Assembly: GCF_001641635.1 (NCBI RefSeq)
Contig: NZ_LUUB01000080.1
Location: 225,898-289,897, forward strand
Source: Bradyrhizobium centrolobii
Lineage (GTDB): Bacteria; Pseudomonadota; Alphaproteobacteria; Rhizobiales; Xanthobacteraceae
Length of the DNA: 64,000 nt
Reading direction: 5' to 3'
Shown here: piece by piece, positions 51,218 through 63,924 of the stretch
Position numbering within the stretch: position 1 is the stretch's first letter
Layout: each line of letters starts with the position of its first letter
Program-made: the position numbers and the translations under genes
The notes under the pieces: generated by a model
Databases searched by the model: none
What the model saw: the letters and a program-made list of their open reading frames with translations, nothing else
Told to the model about the DNA's origin: nothing

Positions 51218-52003
51218 CTAATCCAGCCCCTGCGCGGCCGGCATCTCCTGGGTCGGCAGGATCGTCGGTGCGGGCTTGGACTGGCCGACGGTTGGAGTGG
51301 CGGCTTGCGGCGCGGCCTCGGCGGGCTTGGGCTGCACGGCGGCTGTCTGCTGCGAGGGCTGAGCCTGCCCAGGTTGAGCCTGCGGCGCTTGCGCCTGCTG
51401 CGGCGCCGGCTCGGTTGAGGCCGGCCTGGCGGCGGCGACCGGCGTCTGGCCGCGCGGCGGGGAGGCCTTCGGCAGCGGCACGGTGCGACTCGCCACATGC
51501 GGGATCGGAGCCGGCGGCCGCGGCGGACCGCTGCGGATCACGGTCGGCGGCGGCAGCGCGCTATGCGGTCCGTAAGGCGCAACCGCGCCCTCATCATAGG
51601 CCGGAGCCATGCCGAAGGCGTCGTAGGCCGGCATGAAACGTAAAATCCGTCCGTCGCGGGCATCGATCACGAGCCGCCCATCGTCACCGCGGCGGTCGAT
51701 CACCGCGATGGTGTAGACGGTGCCGCGCAGGCGCGGGATGCCGAGCGGCGAGAAGCCATTGTCGCGGAGCACGGCGTAGACCTCGGTCGGCGGCAGCAGC
51801 GCCGGCGCCGCGCCGCGCTCATCCTCGTAGCCGTAGCGGTATCGTGGTGGTGGTGGAACCTCCGGCGGGCCATAGGGGCCGTCGAAATCCGAAACCGCGA
51901 TATAGGGCCCCCGCGCGCCTCCGTTCGCCAGCACCTGCGCCTCGGCAGCCGTTGCAGCCAGCGCCAGCGCGGCGGCGGCCACACATCCTGTGAAAAACTT
52001 CAT
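51218..52003 (-). CDS. Secreted proline/alanine/glutamine-rich protein
   Basis: A 261-residue protein with a signal peptide (AAAALALAATAAEAQ). Residues about 70-135 form a compact domain (YAVLRDNGFSPLGIPRLRG, YTIAVIDRRGDDGRLVIDAR) that resembles a single PepSY-like unit. From about 150 to the end the chain is low-complexity, rich in Pro, Ala and Gln, and probably extended across the periplasm. The function is unknown. Confidence 0.75.
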   Translation of the reverse strand: MKFFTGCVAAAALALAATAAEAQVLANGGARGPYIAVSDFDGPYGPPEVPPPPRYRYGYEDERGAAPALLPPTEVYAVLRDNGFSPLGIPRLRGTVYTIAVIDRRGDDGRLVIDARDGRILRFMPAYDAFGMAPAYDEGAVAPYGPHSALPPPTVIRSGPPRPPAPIPHVASRTVPLPKASPPRGQTPVAAARPASTEPAPQQAQAPQAQPGQAQPSQQTAAVQPKPAEAAPQAATPTVGQSKPAPTILPTQEMPAAQGLD

Positions 52004-52505
52004 GGTCGAACGCTCCTGTCAGGCCCTAGAAGCGGCGCGCGCTGTTTCGCTTCTGGTGGCGGGGCGCGCCTTTCCGAGGGTTGATCCGAAGCTTCCTTGG
52101 GGATTTCGGCGCCGCTTCGACGCGCCTAGGGCCGGATCAGGGCGCGTTTGCTTCAAATCCGGGGCGGCGCGCCATGCGGAAAGCGCCGATTGACACTCTG
52201 GGAATCGGGACTTTCGCGCGCTTGTGTGCTAGACAAAAATTTGGCAAGGTGATGGTTAGGACAGGAAGACTGTCTCAATTTGGCTTGCGGTTCCGGCACA
52301 GGGATTGCAGCGAAACTTGGTGCTCTCGAGCGCCAAGAAGGTGACAGGCAAAGCCGTTCTCGGGGACGAAGAACGCCTAGGCCTGAATTTAAGAAAATGC
52401 GGCTCGCAACGGACGAGCGGTGGCCCTGAAGCGGGTGCCGCGGGACGCCCAAGGTGCGCCGAAGATGGCGGTGAGGCAGCTTGCCGCATGGAGAGGACGA
52501 GGACA
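52004..52505. other. Upstream region of gltB
   Basis: About 500 bp between the divergent proline-rich protein gene and gltB. The gltB reading frame stays open back to 52305, but composition and the good ribosome site at 52500 argue for a start at 52506, leaving a long leader. I recognise no riboswitch or named operator; nitrogen-control sites would be expected here. Confidence 0.45.
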
Positions 52506-57242
<4,737 letters not shown>

Positions 57243-57254
57243 GGAATCGAAACC

Positions 57255-57372
57255 CGTCATTGCGAGCGCAGCGAAGCAATCCAGCATCTTCCCTCAGGCG
57301 ACAGCCTGGATTGCTTCGTCGCTTCAGTGCAAAATTGCTTCGCAATTTTGTCACGAGCTCCTCGCAATGACG
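57255..57372. repeat. Intergenic inverted repeat inside gltB-gltD
   Basis: A CGTCATTGCGAGCG-type repeat fills most of the 175-bp gap between gltB and gltD. It holds a nested 10-bp hairpin GCAAAATTGC/GCAATTTTGT at 57329-57351. Transcription has to pass through it to reach gltD unless gltD has its own promoter. Confidence 0.88.
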
Positions 57373-57417
57373 GTGAGGAAACAACAAACCAATTAAGCGG
57401 CAGGGACTACGGGTTTA

Positions 57418-58869
57418 ATGGGCAAGGTCACGGGTTTTCTCGAAATCGAACGGCACGATCGCAAGTACACCCCGGTCGCCGAGCGCTTGCAGCACTTCAA
57501 GGAATTCGTCGTGCCACTCAGCGAGCGTGAGCTGCGCGACCAGGCCGCGCGCTGCATGAATTGCGGCATCCCCTATTGCCATGGCACGGGCTCGGTCGCG
57601 CCCGGCACGCCCGGCTGCCCCGTCAACAACCAGATCCCCGACTGGAACGATCTGGTCTATCAGGACAATTGGGAAGAGGCCTCGCGCAACCTGCACTCGA
57701 CCAACAATTTCCCGGAGTTCACGGGGCGCATTTGCCCGGCGCCGTGCGAAGCGTCCTGCACGCTCAACATCGACGACAACCCGGTCACCATCAAGACCAT
57801 CGAATGCGCGATCGTCGACCGCGCCTGGGACAATGGCTGGCTGAAGCCGGAGGTCGCCGCGGAGAAGACCGGCAAGAAGGTCGCGGTGATCGGCTCGGGT
57901 CCGGCTGGCATGGCCTGCGCGCAACAGCTCGCGCGCGCCGGCCACGACGTGCATGTCTACGAGAAGTACGCCAAGGCCGGCGGACTGCTCCGCTACGGCA
58001 TTCCCGACTTCAAGATGGAGAAGGGCATTATCGACCGCCGCGTCAAGCAGATGGAGGCGGAAGGCGTCACCTTCCACTACGACAGCCATGTCGGCGCTGA
58101 CGGCAGCGTCGATCCGCGCGAGCTGCTCAACCAGTATGACGCGATCGCGCTGACGGGTGGCGCGGAAGCGCCGCGCGACCTGCCGATCCCCGGCCGCGAC
58201 CTCGACGGCATTCACTACGCGATGGATTTCCTGCCGCAGCAGAACCGCCGCAACTCTGAGGAGCCGCTGAACGGCGTCAGCGAGATCCTCGCCGGCGGCA
58301 AGCATGTCGTCGTGATCGGCGGCGGCGATACGGGGAGCGACTGCATCGGCACCTCGCTGCGCCAGGGCGCGAAGTCCGTGACCCAGCTCGAGATCATGCC
58401 GGCCCCGCCCGAGCGCGAGAACAAGGGCCTGACCTGGCCGAACTGGCCGCTGAAGATGCGCACCTCCTCGAGCCAGGCCGAAGGCGCGATCCGTGAATAC
58501 GCGGTGCTGACGCAAAAATTTTCCGGCGAGAACGGCAGGGTCAAGAAGCTGCACTGCGTGCGCGTCGACGACAAGTTCAGGCCGATTGCCGGTACCGAGT
58601 TCGAGCTCGACGCCGAGCTCATCCTGCTCGCGATGGGTTTTGTGCATCCCGTGCACGAAGGCCTGCTCAAGCTCCTGTCGGTCGAGCTCGATCCGCGCGG
58701 CAACGTCAAGGCCAACACGCTGGACTACCAGACCTCGCGCCCGAACGTGTTCTCGGCGGGCGACATGCGCCGCGGCCAGTCGCTGGTCGTCTGGGCGATC
58801 CGCGAAGGCCGCCTGTGCGCCCGGTCGATCGACATGTTCCTGATGGGGAAGACGGATCTGCCGCGCTAG
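57418..58869 (+). CDS. gltD: Glutamate synthase, small subunit
   Basis: A 483-residue protein. The N-terminal part binds two 4Fe-4S clusters: QAARCMNCGIPYCH, CPVNNQIPDWNDLVY, ICPAPCEASCTLNI. FAD- and NADPH-binding Rossmann motifs are VAVIGSGPAGMACAQQLARA and VVVIGGGDTGSDCIGTSLRQ, and NVFSAGDMRRGQSLVVWAI closes the FAD site. It feeds electrons from NADPH to GltB. It starts 175 bp after gltB, with GGCAGGGA upstream. Confidence 0.98.
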   Translation: MGKVTGFLEIERHDRKYTPVAERLQHFKEFVVPLSERELRDQAARCMNCGIPYCHGTGSVAPGTPGCPVNNQIPDWNDLVYQDNWEEASRNLHSTNNFPEFTGRICPAPCEASCTLNIDDNPVTIKTIECAIVDRAWDNGWLKPEVAAEKTGKKVAVIGSGPAGMACAQQLARAGHDVHVYEKYAKAGGLLRYGIPDFKMEKGIIDRRVKQMEAEGVTFHYDSHVGADGSVDPRELLNQYDAIALTGGAEAPRDLPIPGRDLDGIHYAMDFLPQQNRRNSEEPLNGVSEILAGGKHVVVIGGGDTGSDCIGTSLRQGAKSVTQLEIMPAPPERENKGLTWPNWPLKMRTSSSQAEGAIREYAVLTQKFSGENGRVKKLHCVRVDDKFRPIAGTEFELDAELILLAMGFVHPVHEGLLKLLSVELDPRGNVKANTLDYQTSRPNVFSAGDMRRGQSLVVWAIREGRLCARSIDMFLMGKTDLPR

Positions 58870-58901
58870 CTGCTCGCGCCGCGGCTGGATTTGAAGGAAG
58901 C

Positions 58902-59003
58902 TGTCATCGCCCGCGAAAGCGGGCGATCCAGTATTCCAGAGACAGTGACGCGATACGGAGAGGCCGCGGCGTTCTGGGTGCCCCGGTCAAGCCGGGGCAT
59001 GAC
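58902..59003. repeat. Two short palindromic repeats downstream of gltD
   Basis: TCATCGCCCGCGAAAGCGGG at 58904 begins a GCCCGC/GCGGGC hairpin, and TGCCCCGGTCAAGCCGGGGCA at 58979 forms a second, 8-bp hairpin. They separate the convergent gltD and outer-membrane protein genes and may end both transcripts. Confidence 0.65.
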
Positions 59004-59067
59004 GCCGGGATGAGTGGTGAGAGCGCCGCCAAAGGTGCCGCACGCGCTCAAGCGCGCCCCACCGCCC

Positions 59068-60810
59068 TCAATTCTGCAACCTCACGCCCAGCATCACCAC
59101 CGTGCCCTGCGAGCTCGATCCCGCCTGGTTCGAATCCAGGATGTCGTGGCGGAGCGTGCCCTTGAGCCAGACGTTGCGGTTGAGCTTGTAGATGAGATTG
59201 CCTTCGATCGAGTAGGTCTTGTCGTTGCGGTTCTGGTCCTGATAGTCGTACGTGCCGAAGGTGAACCTGCCGACCGCTGTGAGCCAGCGGCGGAAGTCGT
59301 GATCGACTTCGGCCGCGTAGGTGTGCACCAGCACGCCGGAGGAGCCGGGAACCGTGGTCTCGGCGATCTGCGTGTCGGTGAAGAATTTCACGGTGGTCAA
59401 CCCGCTCGCGTTCCAGATCAGCGAGCCCGCGGTCAAGAAGCCCGAGAGCTGGCTGAGGCGCGGGTCGACATAGTTGCGCGCGGAGTAGCCGACCGAAATC
59501 TCGCCGGTGAGAATGCGCGTGAACTCGAAGGTCGAGCCGACCCTGGCATAGCCGCCCGATGAATCGCGGAAGTAGCCGTTGCGGTCGGCGGCCTGATCGT
59601 GCACGCGGCTGTCGCCCTCGATCTCGACGAACGGCTTCAGCCCCGGTTTGAGCTCGTAGGAGAAACGCCCCACACCGCCATACTGGTTGAAGTCGCGGTC
59701 GTCGTTGCTCGACACCGTGCCGTCGGTGAGCTTGGAGTCCGTATACGCCGTGCGGTCGACGGTGGCGCCGGCCGCGACTTCGAAGCGATTGAAGGTCTGG
59801 TCGAAGCCGACGGTGGCGCCATAGGTGGCGTAGACCGGATATTTCTGCAGGCCCGCCTGCACGTTCGGGCTGCCGGGATTGTCGGTGGCGAGCCGCAGGC
59901 GGAGCTGCGAGGTCAGCTTGAAGTCGCGGTCGACGTCGATGCGGCCATCGACATGGCCGGTGAAATCGGGGCGGTCGACGTCGACCGGCGACGGCGAGGC
60001 GAAGCCGTCGATCGTCGCCGGCATCTGGTTGCCATAGCCCGAGAAGGAGCCGCGCAGGTCGGCGACCAGCGCGTGGCGCTCCCAGTCGGACACCACCAGG
60101 AGGTCGGGCGCAACCACATAGACCGGCGAGCCGACCGGCTTGTTGAGGCGAGCCGGATTGGTGTCGTAGCCGGCGGAGAGCTCGAGCCCGCCCTTGATCA
60201 GGAAGCTGCCGGCATAGTCGCCAACGGCGCCGAACGGATCGTCATCGGCCTTGAGGCGGCGGCGCAAGGGCTGGCCCGGCACGCTGCCGGCCATCGCCGG
60301 CGGCGTCGGCGCCTTGTGCGCGGTCTCGGATGGCGGCGGCGCGATGCGGGGCGGGCCGAGGCTTGTCGCCGGCATCGCAGCTGGCGCCCGCGAGCCGGGC
60401 CCGGGCGCGCGCTTCGGCTTCGGCTGTCCCGGATAAAGCTTGGGCTGCTGCCGCTTGCGATTGAGCGAGTCGTAGCCCGAACCGGCGGCGCCATTGGCGG
60501 CGGGCAGCCCATAGGTCGGGACCTGGCCGACGCGCGAGGTCGCCGGCGTCTGCTGGCTCCTGCGCGGATCGGCGCTGGGGTCGGGCAGCGCCGGCAGCGC
60601 ATCCGACGGCGCCTGCACGACACCGGCGGTGCGCCGCGTCGGCAGCGTGTCAGGCGAGACGAAGCCACCACGGGCGGGATTGAAGAGGTCGGGCGTGAGG
60701 CTCTGGGCGGCCGCCGGCGCGCTTTCGAGCGCGGTCAGCAGCAGGCATGGCAAAGCGGCGCGAAAGAGCTGCGCGCGTTTGCTCCGGCCTCTACCTGGAG
60801 GCGACACCAC
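59068..60810 (-). CDS. Outer-membrane beta-barrel protein
   Basis: A 580-residue protein. An N-terminal signal region (LFRAALPCLLLTALESAPAAAQ) is followed by about 170 residues of proline-rich linker and then a long beta-barrel of alternating strands (GGLELSAGYDTNPARL, ITGEISVGYSARNYVDPRLS) ending VMLGVRLQN, with a hydrophobic pattern fit for barrel insertion. This resembles the large 'outer membrane beta-barrel' proteins of Bradyrhizobium that follow polysaccharide genes. The function is unknown. Two GTG codons open the frame at 60810; the ribosome site is weak and the start is uncertain. Confidence 0.75.
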   Translation of the reverse strand: MVSPPGRGRSKRAQLFRAALPCLLLTALESAPAAAQSLTPDLFNPARGGFVSPDTLPTRRTAGVVQAPSDALPALPDPSADPRRSQQTPATSRVGQVPTYGLPAANGAAGSGYDSLNRKRQQPKLYPGQPKPKRAPGPGSRAPAAMPATSLGPPRIAPPPSETAHKAPTPPAMAGSVPGQPLRRRLKADDDPFGAVGDYAGSFLIKGGLELSAGYDTNPARLNKPVGSPVYVVAPDLLVVSDWERHALVADLRGSFSGYGNQMPATIDGFASPSPVDVDRPDFTGHVDGRIDVDRDFKLTSQLRLRLATDNPGSPNVQAGLQKYPVYATYGATVGFDQTFNRFEVAAGATVDRTAYTDSKLTDGTVSSNDDRDFNQYGGVGRFSYELKPGLKPFVEIEGDSRVHDQAADRNGYFRDSSGGYARVGSTFEFTRILTGEISVGYSARNYVDPRLSQLSGFLTAGSLIWNASGLTTVKFFTDTQIAETTVPGSSGVLVHTYAAEVDHDFRRWLTAVGRFTFGTYDYQDQNRNDKTYSIEGNLIYKLNRNVWLKGTLRHDILDSNQAGSSSQGTVVMLGVRLQN

Positions 60811-61002
60811 GATGGAATTACCCCAACCAAATCAAGCACTTCTTCGACGGTCCATCGCCGGGCGGCAGGAACCATCGTTAATGGAGTTAAAACAATTATG
60901 GTTAATGAGCCGTTGAAGGGTTTTGGCGCGCGTCGCCTCGCGGACTGCGGCGTGCTAATGAGGCGCCAACGGGCAGATCGCCCAACCTCCCTGGATCAGG
61001 AC
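60811..61002. other. Divergent gap between outer-membrane protein and isomerase genes
   Basis: A 190-bp gap including an AT-rich patch at 60880-60910 (TTAATGGAGTTAAAACAATT) that is a good promoter candidate for one or both genes. No operator recognised. Confidence 0.4.
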
Positions 61003-62010
61003 ATGCCGAGCTCGAAACCGCTGATGACCGCATCATCCGGCCCCACACCCGCCAGTGTCGAATCCGCGCTCCGCACGCTGGAGACGGAAAGCGGCGGCAT
61101 CAACGCGCTCGCCGCGGCGCTGAAGGGACCGCTGGGCGCAACCTTCGCAGCAGTGGTCGATCTGATCCGGCAGGCCAAGGGCCGCGTCATCGTCACCGGA
61201 CTCGGCAAATCCGGCCACATGGCACGCAAGATCGCGGCGACGTTGGCCTCGACCGGCACACCGGCTTTCTTCGTGCACGCCGCCGAAGCCGGCCACGGCG
61301 ACCTCGGCATGATCACCGCCGACGACGTCATCATGGCGCTGTCCTGGTCCGGCGAGCAGCCGGAGATGAAGAACATCGTGAACTATTCGGCGCGCTTCGC
61401 GATCCCCATGATCGCGGTGACGTCGAACCCCGCCTCCTCGCTCGGACAGGCCGCCGACATCGTGATCGAGCTGCCGAAGGCGCGCGAAGCCTGCCCGCAC
61501 AATCTGGCACCGACCACCTCGACCCTGATGCAGGCTGCGATCGGCGATGCCATCGCGATCGCGCTGCTCGAGGGCCGCGGCTTCACCGCGCTGGAATTCG
61601 CCCATTTCCACCCCGGCGGAAAGCTGGGCGCCATGCTGAAATTCGTCCGCGACTACATGCGCACGGGCGCGGAGATCCCGGTGAAGCCGGTCGGCACCAA
61701 GATGTCGGAGGCCGTGGTCGAGATGTCGGCCAAGGGCCTCGGGTGCGTCTGCATCGTCAACGATGCGGGCGAGATCGCGGGCATCATCACCGACGGCGAC
61801 CTGCGCCGTCACATGCGGCCGGACCTTTTGACTGTAACGGTCGACGACATCATGACGAAGCAGCCCAAGACCGTGCCGCCCTCCATGCTCGCCACCGAGA
61901 TGCTGGAGGTGCTGAACGCGCGCAAGATCACGACGCTGATCGTGGCCGAAGCGAACAAGGTCGTCGGCATCGTGCATCTGCACGATCTGTTGCGGGCGGG
62001 CGTGGCGTAA
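61003..62010 (+). CDS. kdsD: D-arabinose-5-phosphate isomerase, KpsF/KdsD/GutQ family
   Basis: A 335-residue protein. The SIS domain (about residues 45-185) has VIVTGLGKSGHMARKIAATL, VHAAEAGHGDLGMI and ALSWSGEQPEMKNI; a pair of CBS domains follows (KMSEAVVEMSAKGLGCVCIV, DIMTKQPKTVPPSMLATEML). It interconverts ribulose-5-phosphate and arabinose-5-phosphate, the first step to KDO for lipopolysaccharide or capsule. The start at 61003 has AGGAC ahead; an ATG seven codons later is possible. It is divergent from the outer-membrane protein. Confidence 0.93.
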   Translation: MPSSKPLMTASSGPTPASVESALRTLETESGGINALAAALKGPLGATFAAVVDLIRQAKGRVIVTGLGKSGHMARKIAATLASTGTPAFFVHAAEAGHGDLGMITADDVIMALSWSGEQPEMKNIVNYSARFAIPMIAVTSNPASSLGQAADIVIELPKAREACPHNLAPTTSTLMQAAIGDAIAIALLEGRGFTALEFAHFHPGGKLGAMLKFVRDYMRTGAEIPVKPVGTKMSEAVVEMSAKGLGCVCIVNDAGEIAGIITDGDLRRHMRPDLLTVTVDDIMTKQPKTVPPSMLATEMLEVLNARKITTLIVAEANKVVGIVHLHDLLRAGVA

Positions 62011-62028
62011 GGCACGCTGCCTTCACCT

Positions 62029-62139
62029 CGTCATTCCGGGGCGCGCCCTCTCGGGCGCGAGCCCGGAATCCATCGCGCCCCGGAGTTTGTTTCTCTATGG
62101 ATTCCGGGCTCGCGCCAAGTGGCGCGCCCCGGAATGACA
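62029..62139. repeat. Intergenic inverted repeat, CGTCATTCCGGGG type
   Basis: Arms begin CGTCATTCCGGGGCGCGCC and end GGCGCGCCCCGGAATGACA, with inner GGAATCCAT/ATGGATTCC blocks as at 2459-2592. Confidence 0.88.
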
Positions 62140-62170
62140 GCGAGAATGTCGCGCCCATCTCCCTCCCCTC

Positions 62171-62250
62171 CGTCATTGCGAGCGAAGCGAAGCAATCCAG
62201 ACTGTCTCCGCGGAGGGATTCTGGATTGCTTCGCTGCGCTCGCAATGACG
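62171..62250. repeat. Intergenic inverted repeat, CGTCATTGCGAGCG type
   Basis: Arms CGTCATTGCGAGCGAAGCG and its partner ending GCTCGCAATGACG, with a short variable centre as at 2344-2422. It lies just beyond the stop of the CMD-family gene. Confidence 0.9.
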
Positions 62251-62255
62251 GGTGG

Positions 62256-62822
62256 TTAGACCGTTGGAAACCTTGCCGCCTCCTCCTCCAGCGGCAGCCG
62301 CAGGCCGTTCGCGAGATACGACACCGTGCGGTAGAAGCCGCACAGCAGCATGATCTCCAAAATCTGCGCCTCGTCATAATGCGCCGACAGCGCAGCGAAC
62401 TCCGCGTCGCCAAGTGTCGCGCGGTGATGCAGCGCATCGGCAGCCGCGATCAGCGCCTGCTCGGCCAGCGACCAGCACGATGACGTCGCATCACCCAGCA
62501 CGGTGGCGCGGACCTGGTCGTCCGTGAGCCGGGCCGTGCGAGCGAAGATCGCGACATGCACGCCCCATTCATATTCGCATGTGTTCAGCGCGCAGGTGCG
62601 GTCGATGACGATCTCGCGTTCCCGCAGGCTGAGCGGGCCGGGATCGAGCAGGCCGCCGGCGCGAAACTTGTCCCAAGCACGCGTGTGGCCCGCCATCACC
62701 CGGAACAGCATCAGCGGCGGCGCGCCGCGCATGATGCGGTCGAACTGCGCCTTTATCTCCGGGGGATAAGGCGGATCGAGCGGCGCGATGCGCGGCATCG
62801 AGGGTGACATGGCAGATGACAT
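62256..62822 (-). CDS. Carboxymuconolactone decarboxylase (CMD/AhpD-like) family protein
   Basis: A 188-residue all-helical protein. The family motif C-E-Y-E-W-x-x-H is present in CALNTCEYEWGVHV, preceded by LSLREREIVIDRT. The fold covers gamma-carboxymuconolactone decarboxylases and AhpD-type peroxidase partners; AhpD enzymes use a CxxC pair, which is absent, so a single-cysteine variant is indicated. GGAGG lies ahead of the ATG. It is divergent from an HxlR regulator, with AT-rich inverted repeats between. Confidence 0.85.
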   Translation of the reverse strand: MSSAMSPSMPRIAPLDPPYPPEIKAQFDRIMRGAPPLMLFRVMAGHTRAWDKFRAGGLLDPGPLSLREREIVIDRTCALNTCEYEWGVHVAIFARTARLTDDQVRATVLGDATSSCWSLAEQALIAAADALHHRATLGDAEFAALSAHYDEAQILEIMLLCGFYRTVSYLANGLRLPLEEEAARFPTV

Positions 62823-62833
62823 TGGCTGCCTCC

Positions 62834-62876
62834 TTGCTACAATTATTATAGCACAACGCTACATTATCCGTAGCAA
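62834..62876. promoter_or_regulatory. HxlR-type operator candidate
   Basis: The AT-rich gap holds nested inverted repeats: TTGCTAC (62834-62840) with GTAGCAA (62870-62876), and inner TAGCA (62849-62853) with GCTAC (62858-62862). The repeated element is TTGCTA / TAGCAA. Lying between the CMD gene and the HxlR gene it is the natural binding site for the regulator. Confidence 0.6.
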
Positions 62877-62893
62877 GACGCAAGAGGGCCGCG

Positions 62894-63223
62894 ATGGCGA
62901 AACAGGCAGCATCACGGGACCGGCGCGTGCGCGGCTCGCGCACAGGCCGACCGATCATGGCGCTGCTCGACCTGTTGGGCCGGCGCTGGAGCTTGCGGAT
63001 ATTATGGGAATTGCGCGACGCCCCCCTTACCTCGCGCGCGCTGCGCGCGGCCTGCGACGAGGCTTCGCCGACAGTGCTGCAGGCCCGGCTGGACGAATTG
63101 CGCGAGGCGGGGTTCGTGGAGCTGGGCGAGGCCGGAGGTTATGGGCTGACGCCACTGGGGCAGGAGCTGTGCGAGACGTTCATGCCGCTGCACCGGTTTG
63201 CGGAGAGGTGGCGGAAGATTTGA
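62894..63223 (+). CDS. HxlR-family winged-helix regulator
   Basis: A 109-residue protein. IMALLDLLGRRWSLRILWEL, then a recognition region SPTVLQARLDELREAGFVEL and GYGLTPLGQEL are the HxlR-type winged-helix landmarks. The usual N-terminal cysteine is not in the N-terminal region here. Such regulators respond to electrophiles, aldehydes or redox signals. Control of the divergent CMD gene is likely. Confidence 0.88.
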   Translation: MAKQAASRDRRVRGSRTGRPIMALLDLLGRRWSLRILWELRDAPLTSRALRAACDEASPTVLQARLDELREAGFVELGEAGGYGLTPLGQELCETFMPLHRFAERWRKI

Positions 63224-63243
63224 AGCAAGGAGTGACCACCCTT

Positions 63244-63400
63244 CCCTTCTCCCCTTGTGGGAGAAGGTGGCGCGCGTAGCGCGCCGGATGAGGGGTCTCT
63301 CTCCGCAAGCTCACTGCAGCAGATTCATTCGCGGAGCGAGACCCCTCACCCGTCTCGCCGCTGCGCGGCGAGCCACCCTCTCCCGCAAGGGGAGAGGGTA
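63244..63400. repeat. Intergenic inverted repeat, CCCTTCTCCCC...GGGGAGAGGG type
   Basis: Complementary arms (CCCTTCTCCCCTTGTGGGAG at left, CTCTCCCGCAAGGGGAGAGG at right) and inner GGATGAGGGGTCTC/GAGACCCCTCACC blocks form a long hairpin between the convergent HxlR and nfeD genes. Confidence 0.85.
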
Positions 63401-63405
63401 AAAAG

Positions 63406-63849
63406 TCATGCTGCCGCCACCGTCAGATTCGCACCATCGACCTGCACCACCTTCACACGCGTCCCGGCCGGTGTATCCGGGCCCGCGACGCGCCAGACAG
63501 TGTCGCCGATGCGCACCGTGCCGCTGCCGTCGATGATCGGCTTCTCCAGCGTGAACTCGCGCCCCAGCAGCGCCTCCGTGCGCTTGTTGAGGAACGGGCT
63601 CGAGCTCGCATCCAACTTCTGCCGGGCGAGGCGGCGCCACACCGGCACGGCGGCCGCCGCGAATAGCGCGAACATCACGAGCTGCGCCTGCCAGGCTGGA
63701 TGAAAGACAAACGAGACGAGGCCGACGAGCAGTGCCGCTAGCCCGAGCCAGAACAGAAACACGCCCGGGGCGACCACCTCGAGCGCCACCAGGATGAAGC
63801 CGAAGATCAGCCAGTTCCAGGTGCCGAGCGAAACGAACATGTCGGTCAT
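63406..63849 (-). CDS. NfeD-like membrane protein
   Basis: A 147-residue protein. Three hydrophobic segments (WLIFGFILVALEVVAPGVFL, AALLVGLVSFVFH, LVMFALFAAAAVPVW) precede a C-terminal OB-type domain (LGREFTLEKPIIDGSGTVRI, VKVVQVDGANLTV). NfeD proteins pair with stomatin/SPFH proteins in membrane quality control. GAGGTCG precedes the ATG. The gene upstream on the same strand ends at 63925 and is a likely SPFH partner. Confidence 0.9.
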   Translation of the reverse strand: MTDMFVSLGTWNWLIFGFILVALEVVAPGVFLFWLGLAALLVGLVSFVFHPAWQAQLVMFALFAAAAVPVWRRLARQKLDASSSPFLNKRTEALLGREFTLEKPIIDGSGTVRIGDTVWRVAGPDTPAGTRVKVVQVDGANLTVAAA

Positions 63850-63869
63850 GACACGACCTCTTTGTATTG

Positions 63870-63918
63870 GCGCATGCCCTTATCGGAAAACCGGTGTCCA
63901 CTTTTCCGGGTCATGCGC
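63870..63918. repeat. Dispersed repeat, GCGCATG...CATGCGC type
   Basis: Short inverted-end repeat (GCGCATGCCCTTATC to TCATGCGC) carrying GGAAAACCGGTGTCCACTTT, related to the element at 8301-8369. It lies between nfeD and the upstream gene. Confidence 0.7.
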
Positions 63919-63924
63919 CGAATT

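Noticed and set aside
59599..61002. Long in-frame extension upstream of the KdsD-like gene
   Set aside because: This part is antisense to the outer-membrane protein gene. The isomerase domain and a ribosome site place the real start at 61003.
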